Shown here: positions 10,567 to 23,200 of the stretch, one piece after another
How positions within the stretch are numbered: the first letter of the stretch is position 1
Layout: each line of letters begins with the position of its first letter
Translations under genes and position numbers: made by a program
Notes under the pieces: generated by a model
Told to the model about the DNA's origin: nothing
The model's input: only the letters and a program-made list of their open reading frames with translations
Database searches by the model: none
Assembly: GCA_015680685.1 (NCBI GenBank)
Contig: MNCI01014205.1
Span: 777,660-841,659 of the forward strand
Reading direction: 5' to 3'
Source of the DNA: Gnetum montanum
Lineage: Eukaryota; Streptophyta; Gnetopsida; Gnetales; Gnetaceae
DNA length: 64,000 nt

Positions 10567-11949
10567 CCTTCTTTTCAATTATCGAATGGTATTCTATCTT
10601 GTTTTTAGGTTTGGTATCCTCTATTTGTTTTGGTCATCAAAGTTATCTTGCATGGGTCTCCCTCTAATAATGTTTGCATATTCTCCACATTTTTCATGTA
10701 CCCACTCCATCATCTTATTGGTCTTTCCCTTGATTTCATCTAGTGATTTTAGTATTGGCAAAGATGGGGATGGTTCCACCTCCTTAAGATGAGTTGATTT
10801 CTCCTTTTCATGATTATGAACCTTTGTTACTTTAAGAGTTTGTTCTTATTGAGATTTTTCAATGTTCTCCCATTTGGGTATTTCTCCTTCTTCTTTTGCT
10901 ACCTACTTAACAAGCTCTTGGAATTGGTGGGTTCATAGTTTATATAGTTGACCTGTGGCATACATCCCTAGCGTCTCCCTCGTTTCATTATGGAGCCCAT
11001 CCATGATGTGACACATTAGCCTTTTCTTGGAGAACCCATGGCTTGGACATTTGTTTAACAATGAATAATATATTTCTAAGGCCATGTCCAAGGGTTCATG
11101 TTGCCCTTGTTCCCACTCTTGAATTTGTCTCCTTAAGGCTGACACTCTTGCACAGGTTTGATATCTTTCATTGAAGAAGGATACCATTGTAAGCCAACGA
11201 TGAATTGAATTTGGCTTTAAAGATCTATACCATACTTTTTCTTGGCCAATGAGTGTCATAGGAAAGAGCTTAAGTCTTTGCCATCCATTCTCAATGTTGT
11301 TCCATGCACAGGCATCATAGAAGGCTTGTAAATGATGTTGTGAATCTAAATGATAGCTTCTTAAGAACTTAGGAAAGTTGTTTAAATCAAGCCTGGGTAG
11401 ACAACTTTTCTTGCGATGCCTATGGGGTATCTGAACAACCTCTGCTATATACATTAGGCTCTTAGTGGCCAACAGGGGTTCATTGTCACTAAATAGGTTG
11501 TGAGTTCATGAGTTGGGATGATGTTGTCTATGTTCATGTTGGCATTCTTGATTTTGCCCATGGGTTCGATTTTTATTTCTATGCCGACCCCTTAAGGAAT
11601 AGTCATCTACATCACACCTTGATGTTGAAAGAGCGGAGGAAGAGAGGGAACTGGAAGATTCATCATGACTTTTGTAAGTCTCCCAATCATCCCCTAATGT
11701 ACTCTTGCTAACCATTGAGAAGGTCCTAGGCCTTACAGGCCCCCTTGTTCTAGGGGATGTCCCATCCTCACTAGAGGTGTATGAGTTGGATGACAAAAGT
11801 CCTTGAGTATCGTTGGGGTGTCTATGAACATATGAAACTCTTGCATAAGATTGAGTACTCCAAACTTCTTCTTCATCATAAATTTTGTTGGTTCTCCAAT
11901 AAATCACCTCACTAGATGTTGCGTTATCATTATCTTGTGAAAGAGACAT
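10567..11949 (-). pseudogene. gag of a minus-strand element (G2)
   Basis: It starts at the ATG complementary to 11947-11949. An N-terminal part of about 150 codons, rich in Ser, Asp and Arg, ends in a TGA (11506-11508). The same reading then continues through the gag core (10933-11472 and beyond): AWNNIENGWQRLKLF, WYRSLKPNSIHRW, EPLDMALEIYYSLLNKC, MCHIMDGLHNETRETLGMY. The C-terminal part (10567-10930) is Glu/Lys-rich and is cut by the 3' LTR of element A. The core is better preserved than that of element A and carries Arg in WYRSL where elements B and C have a stop. No pol sequence is attached. Confidence 0.75.
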
Positions 11950-12061
11950 TGTCGTAAATTGTGTGTGACTTAATTGAATTTAATTTCTTTGTTTGAAAGA
12001 TATATTGTTAATACCTTATTATAGCAATCATGTATGATATAACTAATCTAGATAACTAGCA

Positions 12062-12083
12062 CCATCCCTGGCAATAGCGCCAA
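12062..12083 (-). other. Primer binding site of element G2
   Basis: On the minus strand the sequence after the LTR reads TTGGCGCTATTGCCAGGGAT, a close match to the complement of the plant tRNA-Asp 3' end. It separates the 5' LTR (12084 onward) from the leader of the gag that starts at 11949. Confidence 0.7.
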
Positions 12084-12939
12084 TGATGAGCAGTGAGGTA
12101 CCCCTAGACTCAACCATACGAATACAAGCGTTTACGCATGATTTGGTCAAACTCCACAGATAGACTAGTTGTGGCACCTAGATAATTATACGTTGATTGA
12201 AGTTTGCTGTCTTCCCACCTAGACTAGTATTTGCTTTGTCACATATGGTTTAGTCCAGGGTGAGGTGTATGATGTGGTTTCTACTACTATGCTACTCCTA
12301 AGGACAATAAGAAATAACTTAATTAAGCTAATGAGCAATTGGAAATAAGATCTAAGCTAGCCTAAGTGCGATGAGCATCTATCCCTAATCATTCATACGC
12401 ATCTTGGATTTCGTGTACTACTTATGAGATTACTTAGCACACATCACTCGAAGCACTACTTGATGCGCTACTGGGCTACTATGTAGTCACACTTAAATGT
12501 TCGTGATTAAAGCGTACTCATTCCGCATTAACAACAAGAATAGTAAATGATGATAAAAGAAATGTTAACTAAGAAAATAGCAATAAATAATAAATAATTA
12601 AAAAAATAAAAGCTAAGTGAATGCTGCAATGATGGAGTAATCTGGATCTTTACTGTTGATCGTGTGTGTGTCCAAGTATGTCACACTTGAACAAAGGTTC
12701 CGTACAATTACAAGCATCACACTGCGAGCATGCACCTGGAAAAGAATTGAAAACTAAAAACTGACTAAAGACTGACAAAAAGGACTGACTCCAAAATTGA
12801 CAAAAAAATTTCCTCATTGTGCACATGAGTGCTATATTTATAGGCTAACTCAGGAATCATGATACCATGTATATGATATTGTATCTAGGCTACAATATTA
12901 CGTACCCAATATTAGGGCCTGGTAAACCGCAATTCATCA
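12084..12939 (-). repeat. 5' LTR of element G2
   Basis: It is about 856 bp, TGATGAG at the left and TTCATCA at the right. It contains minus-strand TATAAATA-type sequence near 12832-12845 and degenerate palindromes (12850-12915) around GTAC/TAC centres. The right edge meets the ORF3 at 12940 inside a short stretch that fits either sequence, so the edge is good to about 10 bp. Its sequence differs from the LTR at 540-1320, so these are not the two ends of one element. Confidence 0.7.
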
Positions 12940-15267
12940 AGCATAATAAAGATGAAGGTACCACTATTAATATCTATGGTTTAATTATCTCTTACTTAGT
13001 CAAGGACATTACTGCAGCTCTCAACCTATCCAATGAAGGGGCCAAGGTTGTTCACCTGTCCACCAAATCTAACCCTGAAACAAAGAAATTGTGGTTGAGA
13101 TAGGCATATGAAAAAGAAGACAAATCATACAATGAAATGACTTTGGAAGAGAGAACCTACTTAAAAATTGGAACATACCACCTATATTCCATGAAAGGGC
13201 TCAATTGAATCTCAACTTATGCATCTAGGGGAAGTGCCATTCTAATGGAAAAATTTGCAGTCAACCTTCCCCAATATTACTTCATAGAAATCCAACAGTG
13301 GTTCGAAGAAATGAAGTCAGGGAGACCAACACTTTCATTTCCTTGGCTAATTAGAAAGCTATGCAAGTGTGCCAAAATCTTGGAATGTATTAGTGATATC
13401 CTTATGAAGGCTCAACATGCCTCCTTCGTAGAACTCCTAAAAATTGTAGCACCAAGAAAAGATTCTGGTGAAGAGCAAGAAGTAGAGAAGGAGGTAGAGC
13501 CAAGAACAGAAACACAATAAGAGCCTGAACAGTGTCCAAAAGCACAATCTTTGCTGTCACCATCACAAGATTATAGATTGTTGATGAGCCACTTGCAGAG
13601 GATCATTGAAATCATCAGCTAGGGAAGCAAGGACAAGGCTAATCTCTTCCAAGTTATGGACAATGCTATATGGCCCACCGTATCAGCTGACCCAACAAGG
13701 GTAGAGATCTCAATATAGTCAGGAGGAGGGGGATCTTAATGGTCACGCTAGATCTCTAGAAATGCTATATCCTTTCAAGTCACATTGGAAACTAGAGAAG
13801 GAATCATAGTTGTGGTGCTACAACATGAGGATGTGGCAGGTGCAGTAGAGGTGATCACCGATCACATCAAAGAGTCATTCAATGTGCCTATTGTGCCCCC
13901 GATAGATCTGGCAGGAACTAGAGACGCACAAATGTTAGCTGGGACCTCAATGACTCTTGTAGTACATGAGGACATGCTTGATCGTTTGCTGTAGATAGGT
14001 CAAGTGATGACCACTCTGTTTGACGTCTCCAGCGATGTCACTGCAGCTCAATCAAACCTCATCACCACCAAAGGAAAGTTGATCATGACAGAGGTTAGGG
14101 CAAAACATGCAGAAGCTAAGATACAAAAATTGTAAGAAGAGCTGGCTGCCCTATGAGTTGAACGACAAGATCCTACCCATTTTCTCGCACTACACCAACT
14201 AGAGTAATTCAAAACAAAGGAGCTTACCAAGATAGCAAAGGAGAAAGTAGCTGCGAAGTGAGAGAAGGAGATGGTGATTTGGAATGCCTCTACTGCAAAT
14301 TCGCAATCTCATGTGTATAAAAAGGCATTAACCATTTTCCAAGAGGAAAATAGGCACCTCATTGTAGAGAATTCCTGATTGACCACTATGGAAAAGCAAA
14401 AGAATATCTTAGAAGAAAGCCTCCACTAGTTGCGAGAACAACTGGTGAGGGTCAACCAAGATATGAATAGATTGGCCTAGAAGAATAGAACCCTCTTCAT
14501 GGAGGAGGTATGTGCTATTCACCAAAAGTCAGTAATCGAAATTAGCACGTGGCAAAATGAGGCCAAAAAGCATGAAAAATTGAAAGAGCACTTCTGTGAC
14601 CAAGTTGGCATGTACAAGGAAATCAAGATGGCCAAGGCCCCACATTAGTGCCTTGTTAGTGTAGAATTCTAAATGGTAAGCCATCTTGGATAGCTATGCC
14701 TTGGTCTGGTAAGTAGAAGTCAAAAACAATGACTTGCAAATATAGGATTTAAAGGAATACATGGCATTAGCTAACCTTAGATATGCTAACTTTGCCATGT
14801 TAACAACAAGTCATCCCTAAAGCAAGCTAGAGAAACAAGTGGCGACCACCTATGTGTTGTATGAGAAAGAGTTTGCGGATCAAAAAGATGCTTTGCAAAA
14901 GTTGCAGGTGACAAACTCAAAGTTAGAGATGGTTAAAGCCAGTTATCAAGGACAAAAAGATGTAGCCTTGAACCTAGCTTGGTGATTAATAGATTATCAT
15001 GAGCTTAAGGACAAAGCTAGGGCTTTTGAGGAAGAATGACAACAGTTCGTAGCATTATATGTAAAGGCAAATCAAATGTTTCCCCAACTGCCATGTTTTT
15101 GGGATGTATTGGTGCCATCACACATCGGCATAACAGCCTAGATGGTGCACAACCCAAGAACGAAGGAGGAAACGTTGCAAGCCTTGCTCAATCAATACAA
15201 GTTTCAATGACCTAGCAACAAAGGGAAGCAGCCGATGGAAGAGCCACCACCTCTAGGCACCACATGA
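12940..15267 (+). pseudogene. Third ORF (ORF3) of element F, most complete copy
   Basis: It starts within the protein (HNKDEGTTINIYG) because the N-terminus was lost at the LTR junction. The domain at about 12950-13450 has the pattern LTLEERTYLKIG...RGSAILMEKF...GRPTLSFPWLIRKLCKCA, matching what I know of the 'putative plant transposon protein' family (Pfam, I believe PF20167): conserved K/F block, Arg-Ala-type helix, then FP-LI--LC. An acidic linker (13470-13540) follows, and then a long coiled-coil region (about 13990-15060) with blocks shared with element A (EENRHLIVENS, EEVCAIHQKSVIEIS). The reading ends in KGKQPMEEPPPLGTT at 15267. Several TAG/TGA stops and at least one frameshift (around 14640) kill it. 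Confidence 0.65.
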
Positions 15268-15450
15268 GCTTCCCAGTTTTATTTTTGTTCTATTTTGTAA
15301 TAATGTGTCTCATTTTTGTAGTGCATGATTGTGGCATGCAAAGAGTTAATTATTTTGTTCATTGTTTGAGTCAGTCAATAATCCCATACATGCCAATATT
15401 TTGTAAAGAGCTTGCTCCTCATTTTATCTAACTTGAGGATGAGTTTTCAT

Positions 15451-16344
15451 TTAGTTGTGGGGGTATGATGAGACACCATAGTAAGGCCCCAATGTTGGAT
15501 ATGCGATGTCAAAGCCCCAACATCGTGTACCTGACATTGGAGCCAATAAGCAACGTTGGATACCCAACATTGCCTCATCTAGATCTCACCTATATATATG
15601 GTGTTGGGGTACTTAGATGAGCAAGTAGTCAATAGAAAATAGTCAGAAGGATAGTTTTAGTTTTCAGTTTCTTCTTTAAAGTCTATTATTCCTAGTGCAT
15701 GCCCACAGTGTGATGTTTGTAGTCGTATGGCACCTTTGTTTGGTGTGACGTACTTGGACACGTTACAGGATTAGCAATAAAGATTGAGATTACTTCCATC
15801 ATTGTAGCATCCACTTAGATTCTTATTACTTCAATTATTTATTGTTTTCTTTAGTTAAATATTTCAATTGATTGTTATTTACTGTTCTTGTTATTAAGTA
15901 GAATGCGTATGCCTTAATCACGAGATTTTAAGTGGAAGTACTTGGTAATCTAGAAGTGTATCGTTTGGCACAACCAGTGACGTACACTTGGTAATTTCAG
16001 AAGTAGCCTCACGAAGTCCAAGATGTGTACGGATGATTAAGTGCGAACACTCATCACTCATAGGCTAGTTTAGATCTTGTTTTCCATCATTCATTAGTTT
16101 CATTAATTTATCTCTTTTTATCATTAGGAGTAGCGTAGAAATTAGACAACATCATAAGCCTCACTTTGGACTAAACCATACATGACAAACCTACCACTAG
16201 TCCAAGTGGGAAGATAGCAAATTGTGATTAGAGCATAACAATTTAGATGCCACAACTAGTCCCATCTACGGAATTACCGACCGGATTGTGTGTAAACGCT
16301 TGTGATTCGTATGGTTGAGCATAGGGGTACCTCGTTGCTCATTA
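15451..16344 (+). repeat. Purine tract and 3' LTR of element F
   Basis: The purine tract TTTAGTTGTGGGGGTA (15450-15465) abuts the LTR 15466-16344 (879 bp, TGATGAG...CTCATTA). Its palindromes use a different dialect: arms CAACGTTGG/CCAACATTG around ATAC (best copy 15550-15573) and ATCGTGTAC. A TATATATAT box follows at 15591-15600 and an AATAAAGAT signal near 15776. The LTR ends inside the pararetrovirus fragment, so element F inserted there. Confidence 0.8.
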
Positions 16345-16806
16345 GATACCAAAAGAGAAAACCTTCCATTCATAAAGAGCACCAAGGACCATGAAGCCAG
16401 TTTTCCATCTATTTGGTGGTTTTACTTGTATTTGCCAAAAGCCTAATTTCAAGTTGAATTTTGAATAAACGTTGGCATGCAAAAGCCTTTCAAAGAGATA
16501 ATCCTTGTTCAGGATTGGATGTTTGTGAATAGGCTTAATTAAATCATTTAAAGGCTTATAATTTACAACCAAACGTTTCTTTCCTCTTACTTGTTCAACC
16601 CTTTTGTTAACATAGAATGTGGCGCATGCAAATATACTAGCAGGTTGGATGAGTTTCTTTTCTAGCAATAGGCTAATTTCCTTATCGCATTCTACTACTT
16701 TTAGCGAGGGTGGCATACCAATATGATGGGTTTTGGTTTTGATCTTAATATGATCTTTTAGTTCACTAGTGTTCCTTTTTTTGCCTAAAAATACTTGGAT
16801 CATCAC
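16345..16806 (-). pseudogene. Endogenous pararetrovirus reverse transcriptase fragment (Caulimoviridae-like)
   Basis: A minus-strand ORF of about 150 codons covers the N-terminal half of a reverse transcriptase: an invading-substrate region, the motif GKKRLVVNYKPLND, then a block ending in YSKFNLKLGFWQIQV and YEWKVFSFG. The N-Y-K-x-L-N and S-K-F-D/N-x-K-S/L-G-F-W-Q-I pattern is typical of caulimovirid RT and unlike the Ty3 RTs in this window (DGKW-VCIDF, FLDGYS). The catalytic YxDD half is missing because the LTR of element F cuts the gene after the FG motif. It is an old, incomplete, integrated copy of a plant virus with no ability to function. The sequence to its right (to about 16920) may be the preceding part of the polyprotein, with stops. 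Confidence 0.75.
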
Positions 16807-17488
16807 TCGTTAGAGCAAGTAAGTCTCGTCTAATTTGGACAAATTTATCTTCTAATTTATTGATACTATTGATCAGCCATTGGGTTTTGGGTTCTTTCCT
16901 TGAAACTTGTTGTCTCTTATCTTTTTAGCCTAATGCCTGCTAACTCAATAAAGTTTGAACCAATAAAGTCTTTTTATCCCTATTAATAGATCATAAGACT
17001 TCACCTTAGAGCGACATTAATGGTTTTGTCATCCAACTTACTAGGATGCATGCTTTATGTTGACTAGCTACCTTTTGTGTATTGAATCTAATGCAGGTCT
17101 TTGGGGCTTCTTCCAAGCCAAAATTATTCAAAAATGGTGGGAAGAGATGCAAGAACAAATGGATCCGTCACTTAGCGTTGACAACCTCATAATTTTATGT
17201 TGGGCAACAATCAACAAAGAAATATCAAATCATTCTTTTATACTTCACCTGGAAAGCTTGCATATGCCTGGGCATGTAATTTAACTAATTTTTTAGATTT
17301 TGGTTCAAAAGAACCCCACCAACAAAATCTTCTGCTTGCACTCCACTTCTTACTTGTGTTCACCCACGTCTCCTTAAACTCAGCCAAAGCTCTGTGCGAC
17401 CGAAAAAAGATAAAAAAAGTCTTGAAATATCATCTCTATGTAAGAGAAAAACATTAAATTACTGACATAGCTAAATTATTAAGCCATA
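16807..17488. other. Unassigned region next to the pararetrovirus relic
   Basis: On the minus strand, 16807-16910 can be read as a decayed continuation of the viral polyprotein. On the plus strand a 75-codon ORF (17057-17284) contains KWWEEMQEQMDPS, which I cannot assign. Nothing else is recognisable. Confidence 0.3.
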
Positions 17489-17542
17489 ACTAGAATCCTA
17501 ATACAAATGCAAGAGACTAGAATCCTAATACAAATGCAAGAG
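17489..17542 (+). repeat. 27-bp tandem duplication
   Basis: The unit ACTAGAATCCTAATACAAAT plus GCAAGAG occurs twice in a row without mismatch (17489-17515 and 17516-17542). Confidence 0.85.
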
Positions 17543-20238
17543 ACCCCTTTTGAAATCTTTTCATGATCTGCATCCGGAAAGCGGAGTTGTACGGAGGCTA
17601 GTATGGATTGAGGATTTGATCAAGACCGCATTTATTTAATTACAATTATTTTTTGGTTCGACACGGCGACTTCTACAATTTGTTTCTTTTTTAATTTAAG
17701 AATTTAAAAATAAACTATTACACCTATCAGCACGATATAACAGATGGAAAACAACAAAAACAGGAGATTCATGATAGCAAGAAGGAAATGAATAAGCAGT
17801 TAATGTTTCGTTGTTGGCCTGCATCTACCGGTCCCAGAAAGCTCTAAAGCAAATTAATTACTTTCGGCAGCCCGCAGATCCCGCTGCTTTTCATTGTATG
17901 TTTTTGCAACTTGCCGTGGAAGGTTGCTTGTTTTTGCTGCACTAGTCTTGCAGTTTCTTTTGGTAAGATCCTTTGCGTTACCTCGTTTCTTACCATGTTT
18001 ATTTGAGACAATCTTTTTTTACGAATTTTTTCCGATCTGATTTTGTATATTTGGTGCCTATTGGATCCGCCTTTACTTAATTTTAAGGTCATTTCTCAAT
18101 CGGAGGATCTTTCTATTTGCTTCGATTTAGGATCTGCCGAATGTAACTTGAAACAAGAGGTATGTTTTCGTAGGGCTTATGTGTTTGAACCGTTCTTTTG
18201 TGGTAAGCTTTTGCAAGTTTTTAGTTCCCGGCGCTTTCGCACATGTTCATGTTTCACAAACATCAAATCGAATATGAAAATGAATTTTTAGTTTTCAAAA
18301 ACACTAGACACGGAGGGAAACCATATATAGAAATACCAAGAAAAAGAACATAATGCTCTAAAGATAGAAATATTGAAAGTTAAAAGAAAATGATCTATTG
18401 ATTTTATTCATATATATGAAGGCAGAGAAATACCAGGTAGTTTAAAGACGAAGCTTTATTTATGGAAACTTAAATCACATTAAGTTCCTAAGTTCATTCT
18501 AATTTTGATTTGATAAAACAAGTTAACAAAATATCTGGAACTGTTCCATTTGGTTTCTTCATCAATTCAATTCCATTAATTCTATTGATTGAAAGAAATT
18601 TTTGTAGAATACATCCCTTTTATGTATTAATTGATGCTCTATGTATAGTTGCGTTCTTATGTTGGACATTTGAAAGCAACAACACATTGTAATGACATTC
18701 AAATCTTTTGATTAGCCATTTGGCTTTTTATTAGTCCATGCCTGCAACTGCCCTCTGTATCTATTGCTACAATATCAATGACTTTTCTTCTAAGAGATTT
18801 CTATCTTCAAGTGTTAATTTTTTTTTTAATTTATAAACTCATCCTGGTAGAAGTGCCATTGACATTGTATATAATTCAAAACTCATAGCAGGTATATTAC
18901 TGCTGTCCAATAGATTCAGATGGCTTGTGGATGAAGTAAAATTTCTGTTTCAGTTTTATAATTAAAATCATATGCAGCAGAAAGGTGTTAGTGTTTCTCA
19001 AATGTTCCATTCAATACATAATTTGCATGGTTGGGTATATGATTTTGTATAAAGTAAAAAAAAAAAAAATTTTTAGCCAGAAGTAATGCCAGCTAAATAA
19101 TTCTACTCCTTATTGCAGAGAAGATACTTTGTGATATATTACCTTTTTTGTTAGTTGAATTTGTATTTTTTTGTTAATTGTTACATAATAGAGCCTTCAT
19201 CATGATCCTTGCTTGGTCTCTAAGATTCCAAGGAATTTCTGATTTTACTTGAAATTTTTATTGTAAGTAAGATCTTCTTTCCCCTCTTAAAAAAATAAAT
19301 GATGATTGTTTTGGTTCTTGTCCTCTGCTAGTTGAGGATGAAAATTGTTGACTAAATTTTCATTGTCTAGGCTCAAAGCACAACCTACTTAGAGATAGCA
19401 TAACTGTGCTCTCAAAGCATTTGCACTTTTCTAGTTGTACTTAAAATTTAAATTTTTTCATTAATAACGTTTGCTTTTAACTTGTTCAAAAGAAAAAAAA
19501 ATTTATTTTTTGGGAACATTTTGCCAACTAAAAAGGAAAACCAAATGATATTGAGGTGGGCGTGGAAAAATGCAACTGGTTGAAATAGGATAATAAAAGG
19601 CAAAAGCCTTTTATTTCTCACTTGATGAGGACTTCATACTTGGTTTATTCCTTTTCAGGTGTAGCTAATGCTTGCACTGGTAAATGGTATAGTGGCACAA
19701 CATCGACTACTGGGTTTTACTGGATCTTAGAAAAATTTGAAACCATTAGTTTGGTTTTGGTCTCTGCCAATGTCAAGTAGTGGATTTAAAGTTATTTATC
19801 ATGTCAAGTGTTGTTTACAAAGATTCCAGTAGCAACTAACAATAATAGCCAGTGGTCCTTTTGTCAATGACCTATGGCATTCTGGAGAAGTATTCTTCAA
19901 GGTTATATTTGTTGAAGAACTGATGATATGAGTCAGACATCATTTTAGTTTTTTGAAGTATTTATACTTGCATATAGTTTGCAAAATGACCCTACATAGA
20001 AACATGTTTTATACAAAGCTTCAATAGATTAATACTTTGCATAATGTCTAAAAGTGTTACAGTTTCTCATTTGCATAAATACTTACTATAAAATAATTTA
20101 TACACTACTAAATTGTGCTTCTTATTTGTGATTTTTTTAAATAATGATTTATGATATTTTCCATTAAAGTCATTTATTTATATCCAATTTATATTTCTAA
20201 GATACAACTAATTTATTTTTTACTTGTCAAGAAGTTCA
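17543..20238 (+). other. 5' region of the lunapark gene with a possible non-coding exon
   Basis: There is no coding sequence. The sequence changes character around 17840-18160 (less AT-rich) and reaches AACAAGAG|GTATGT at about 18158/18159, a good splice donor. The coding exon is preceded by a pyrimidine-rich acceptor, TTTTTTACTTGTCAAG (ends 20231), eight bases before the ATG. I infer a 5'UTR exon ending near 18158 and a 5'UTR intron of about 2 kb. The transcription start is not determined. Confidence 0.4.
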
Positions 20239-23200
20239 ATGGCAGCTTCTGAGGGAAAGAATGTTGCTACAGAGAGCTTGTCAATGGCAGTTGCAAGCAA
20301 GACAAAAACAAAATCGAAACCGGGTATTTTTTCATGGATATGGAACTTTTTTTTTAGGGGTGGCAAAGAGGACTTTGAGAAGAAGTTGGAACACCTTTCC
20401 AAGGAAGAAGCAACAATTCATGCTAGGTTAAAAAACCGATCTCAAACTTGGCGAAGGCTAGCTCGCACTGTTATTTTATACTCTATTATCTTGGAGGTCT
20501 GTCATGTTTTACAACATTTCATTCTGTCAAATATAGCATGTTCAAATAGTCATTTTTCTATGATTTTTTACTTTTTATTCTAAAATCTTTTGGTTCTTGG
20601 ATATTCCTACATTCCATGTCTTATTTGTTTACCTTATAAGAATTTTTTTCCCCAAATTCTTCATGTTTCTTGAAATAATTTTGTCAGTTCTGCTACCATA
20701 TAATCCAAATAAGATTCCCATTAACGATTTAAGAAAGAATAGGATTTGTATCAGAACCATGTTGGCATTGTTCTTTTTCTTGCCAAGTACTCTGATTATT
20801 TGTGCTGAAATATTCATTTGAATGCATTGCTCCTTAATTTTCTTTTACTGTGATATCCTCCTATTGTCATTTGCATTAGGTATATTGTAATTTTTCAAAG
20901 TATTTTATTTTATTTTAATTGCAATTTGCAACAGACAGGGTTGAAATTATGCATTATATTTCATATTGCTTGTTTGAGAGCTATTGTTACATATATTAGA
21001 TTTTTAAGTTGATGCAATATTGGTAAAAATTGTCCAATACCCTTTTTGTTATGTGAAATGTGGCCTTTATCACTTGATTGCTTAGTTCTTTAAACAATGG
21101 ATTTATAGAAGAGACGTAATAATGTACATGCCCATAATTATGTGATGTTAGTTGCTTGGAGGTTTCTGAGTCCCTGGTTGCCCAAATTGAGAGGGCTTTT
21201 TTTAAGTGGAGTTTTTTGGAGTTTGTTGCAGTCAGCTAATAAGTGATATAATTATTTATAGTTTTATAAGTTGCGAGTTCTTAGTAGGTCCAAAGTAAAA
21301 AATGGTATACATGAGAGTCTTTGCTGACAGTTTCTGTTTAAGATGTTTCTCTTCCAATGAAAATGTTGTTTCTAACATTATCAAATTTTTTGCATTTACT
21401 TAATACTCTTTGGATTTTCAATTATAGCTCAGGCGTTCACAACAATTTATAGTTTGGAAATTTTAAATCATCGATCCACATCTCATAAGTGACAATTTCT
21501 ATCATTATATGATTTTGCAATTATACAAATGGATACCACCTAAAAATGTTCTGTTTGTAATGTCAAATTAGTTCCTTTACTTTATCCCAATTTTTTCCTT
21601 TGATTACATTTGATAAGTTAAGACCCCCTTAAAGGAGATTGCGAAAATGATTAACATGAAAATTACTGTTGATGTGAAAATGCCACATGAGGACATGCTA
21701 AAGTGTATGTGAAGCTGGTTTCCGGAAGGTCAACAACGGTAAAAGAATATTGCTAAATCATTGAATGAAAGTTTATCAATAGTGATAAGTTCTTAACGGG
21801 TAAAGGAAAACTGGGCTACTTAATATTGTGTTTTAAATATTAAGTTGTATTATCTAACATATAAAATATTTTTTTATTAGTTGTGAATTTGTAACACTTA
21901 ATGCATCTGGTAATGCATGTTTTTGAACATATTTTATATTTGCTAATAAATATATTTCATCTCTTCAGGGAGTTGCCATGGCATTTGCTTATATGTCGAC
22001 AAGAACTGAAGATTTATCATGGCAAATGCGGGCAGTGAGAGTGCTTCCTGTATTTGCCTTGCCTCTTTTAGCAGCCCTGCTGTATTCAGGCTGTTTCAGC
22101 TTAATCCAAATGTGTAAGTGATACTGCTAAACAGATATGTATATTTTCCTTTTCGTTCCCATCCAAATATTTTCATGATGAATGTAATTGATGAAGGTGA
22201 ATTAATTCTTCTGGAGCTAGAATCACTTGTTATACTGAAAATACATAGATTCCTCTTCTGTGGCCATTTTAACTTGTGTTCTAATTTTTAATTAGTGAAG
22301 TATTGTTCACTTGGCTAGAGAATGTGGGTTGTGATTTGCAAGTCACAAGTTTGATTCCATGGGGTATACTGATTTAACAATATGATTGAACATTTTACGT
22401 GCTATTTACTGCAGGGAATCGGAAAGACCAAAAGACTGTTGATAAATTAAGGAATGAAAAGCATGCCAAACTTGCTGAGCTAAAGGAGCGTAATAACTTT
22501 TACACCATGCTACAGCAAATTCAAGTAAGAATTTTAATGGTGAATTTTGTGCTTTATCTATCAATCGTAGTAGTGCAATACCATGTAATGTGCATCATCA
22601 GTCCTTCACAGCCTTATCCTATCTATCTGGGGTCAGCTTTAGGAGAAAGAGATTAAAATGGTACTTAACTTTCACAAAGCAGCATTCATAAACAATGGTT
22701 GTGCTGTTGATGTGGTTAATTTTATTGAAAGAAATTGTTGTTGAATAAAGTATGTCTATGATGTTATGGTATTATTTTAAATGTTGGACATGACTTATAT
22801 AGACTGAAATAAAAAGACTGACAGTGAATTAACTGCGACTGAAGAGAAGTAGAAGGAATCGTGGGAAACATGATGTATGATTTCAGATTACAGGAATTGT
22901 GATTTTATATCCCAAGGAATGCCATAATAATGGTGAAATGGCTATGACATAAAATAGTGAATAACTAAAGAATTATGTCTCCAACGGTAAAAAGCAACAA
23001 TTGCTATTCTAAAGAGGTTTGTGGTGTTAGGAATATCATGCTAACAGTGCGCAGGGCCTCAACAACTGTGCATATGACACATTGCTCCAATGTAGCGATG
23101 TGACATTTGTGAGTTTTTTCATGAAATGTCAAAAAAGAATTGAAATTGGAAATTTTGCTAGTTATCTTTTGGTTTTCAAGAATTAGCTGCCTTGCAGGTT

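Noticed and set aside
540-12939. Treating 540-1320 and 12084-12939 as the two LTRs of one minus-strand element with A inserted
   Set aside because: The two LTRs differ in length (781 and 856 bp) and belong to visibly different sequence families, and the flanking five bases do not match.
17057-17284. 75-codon ORF next to the pararetrovirus relic as a viral or host gene
   Set aside because: No recognisable family, opposite strand to the viral fragment, and no supporting splice or start context.
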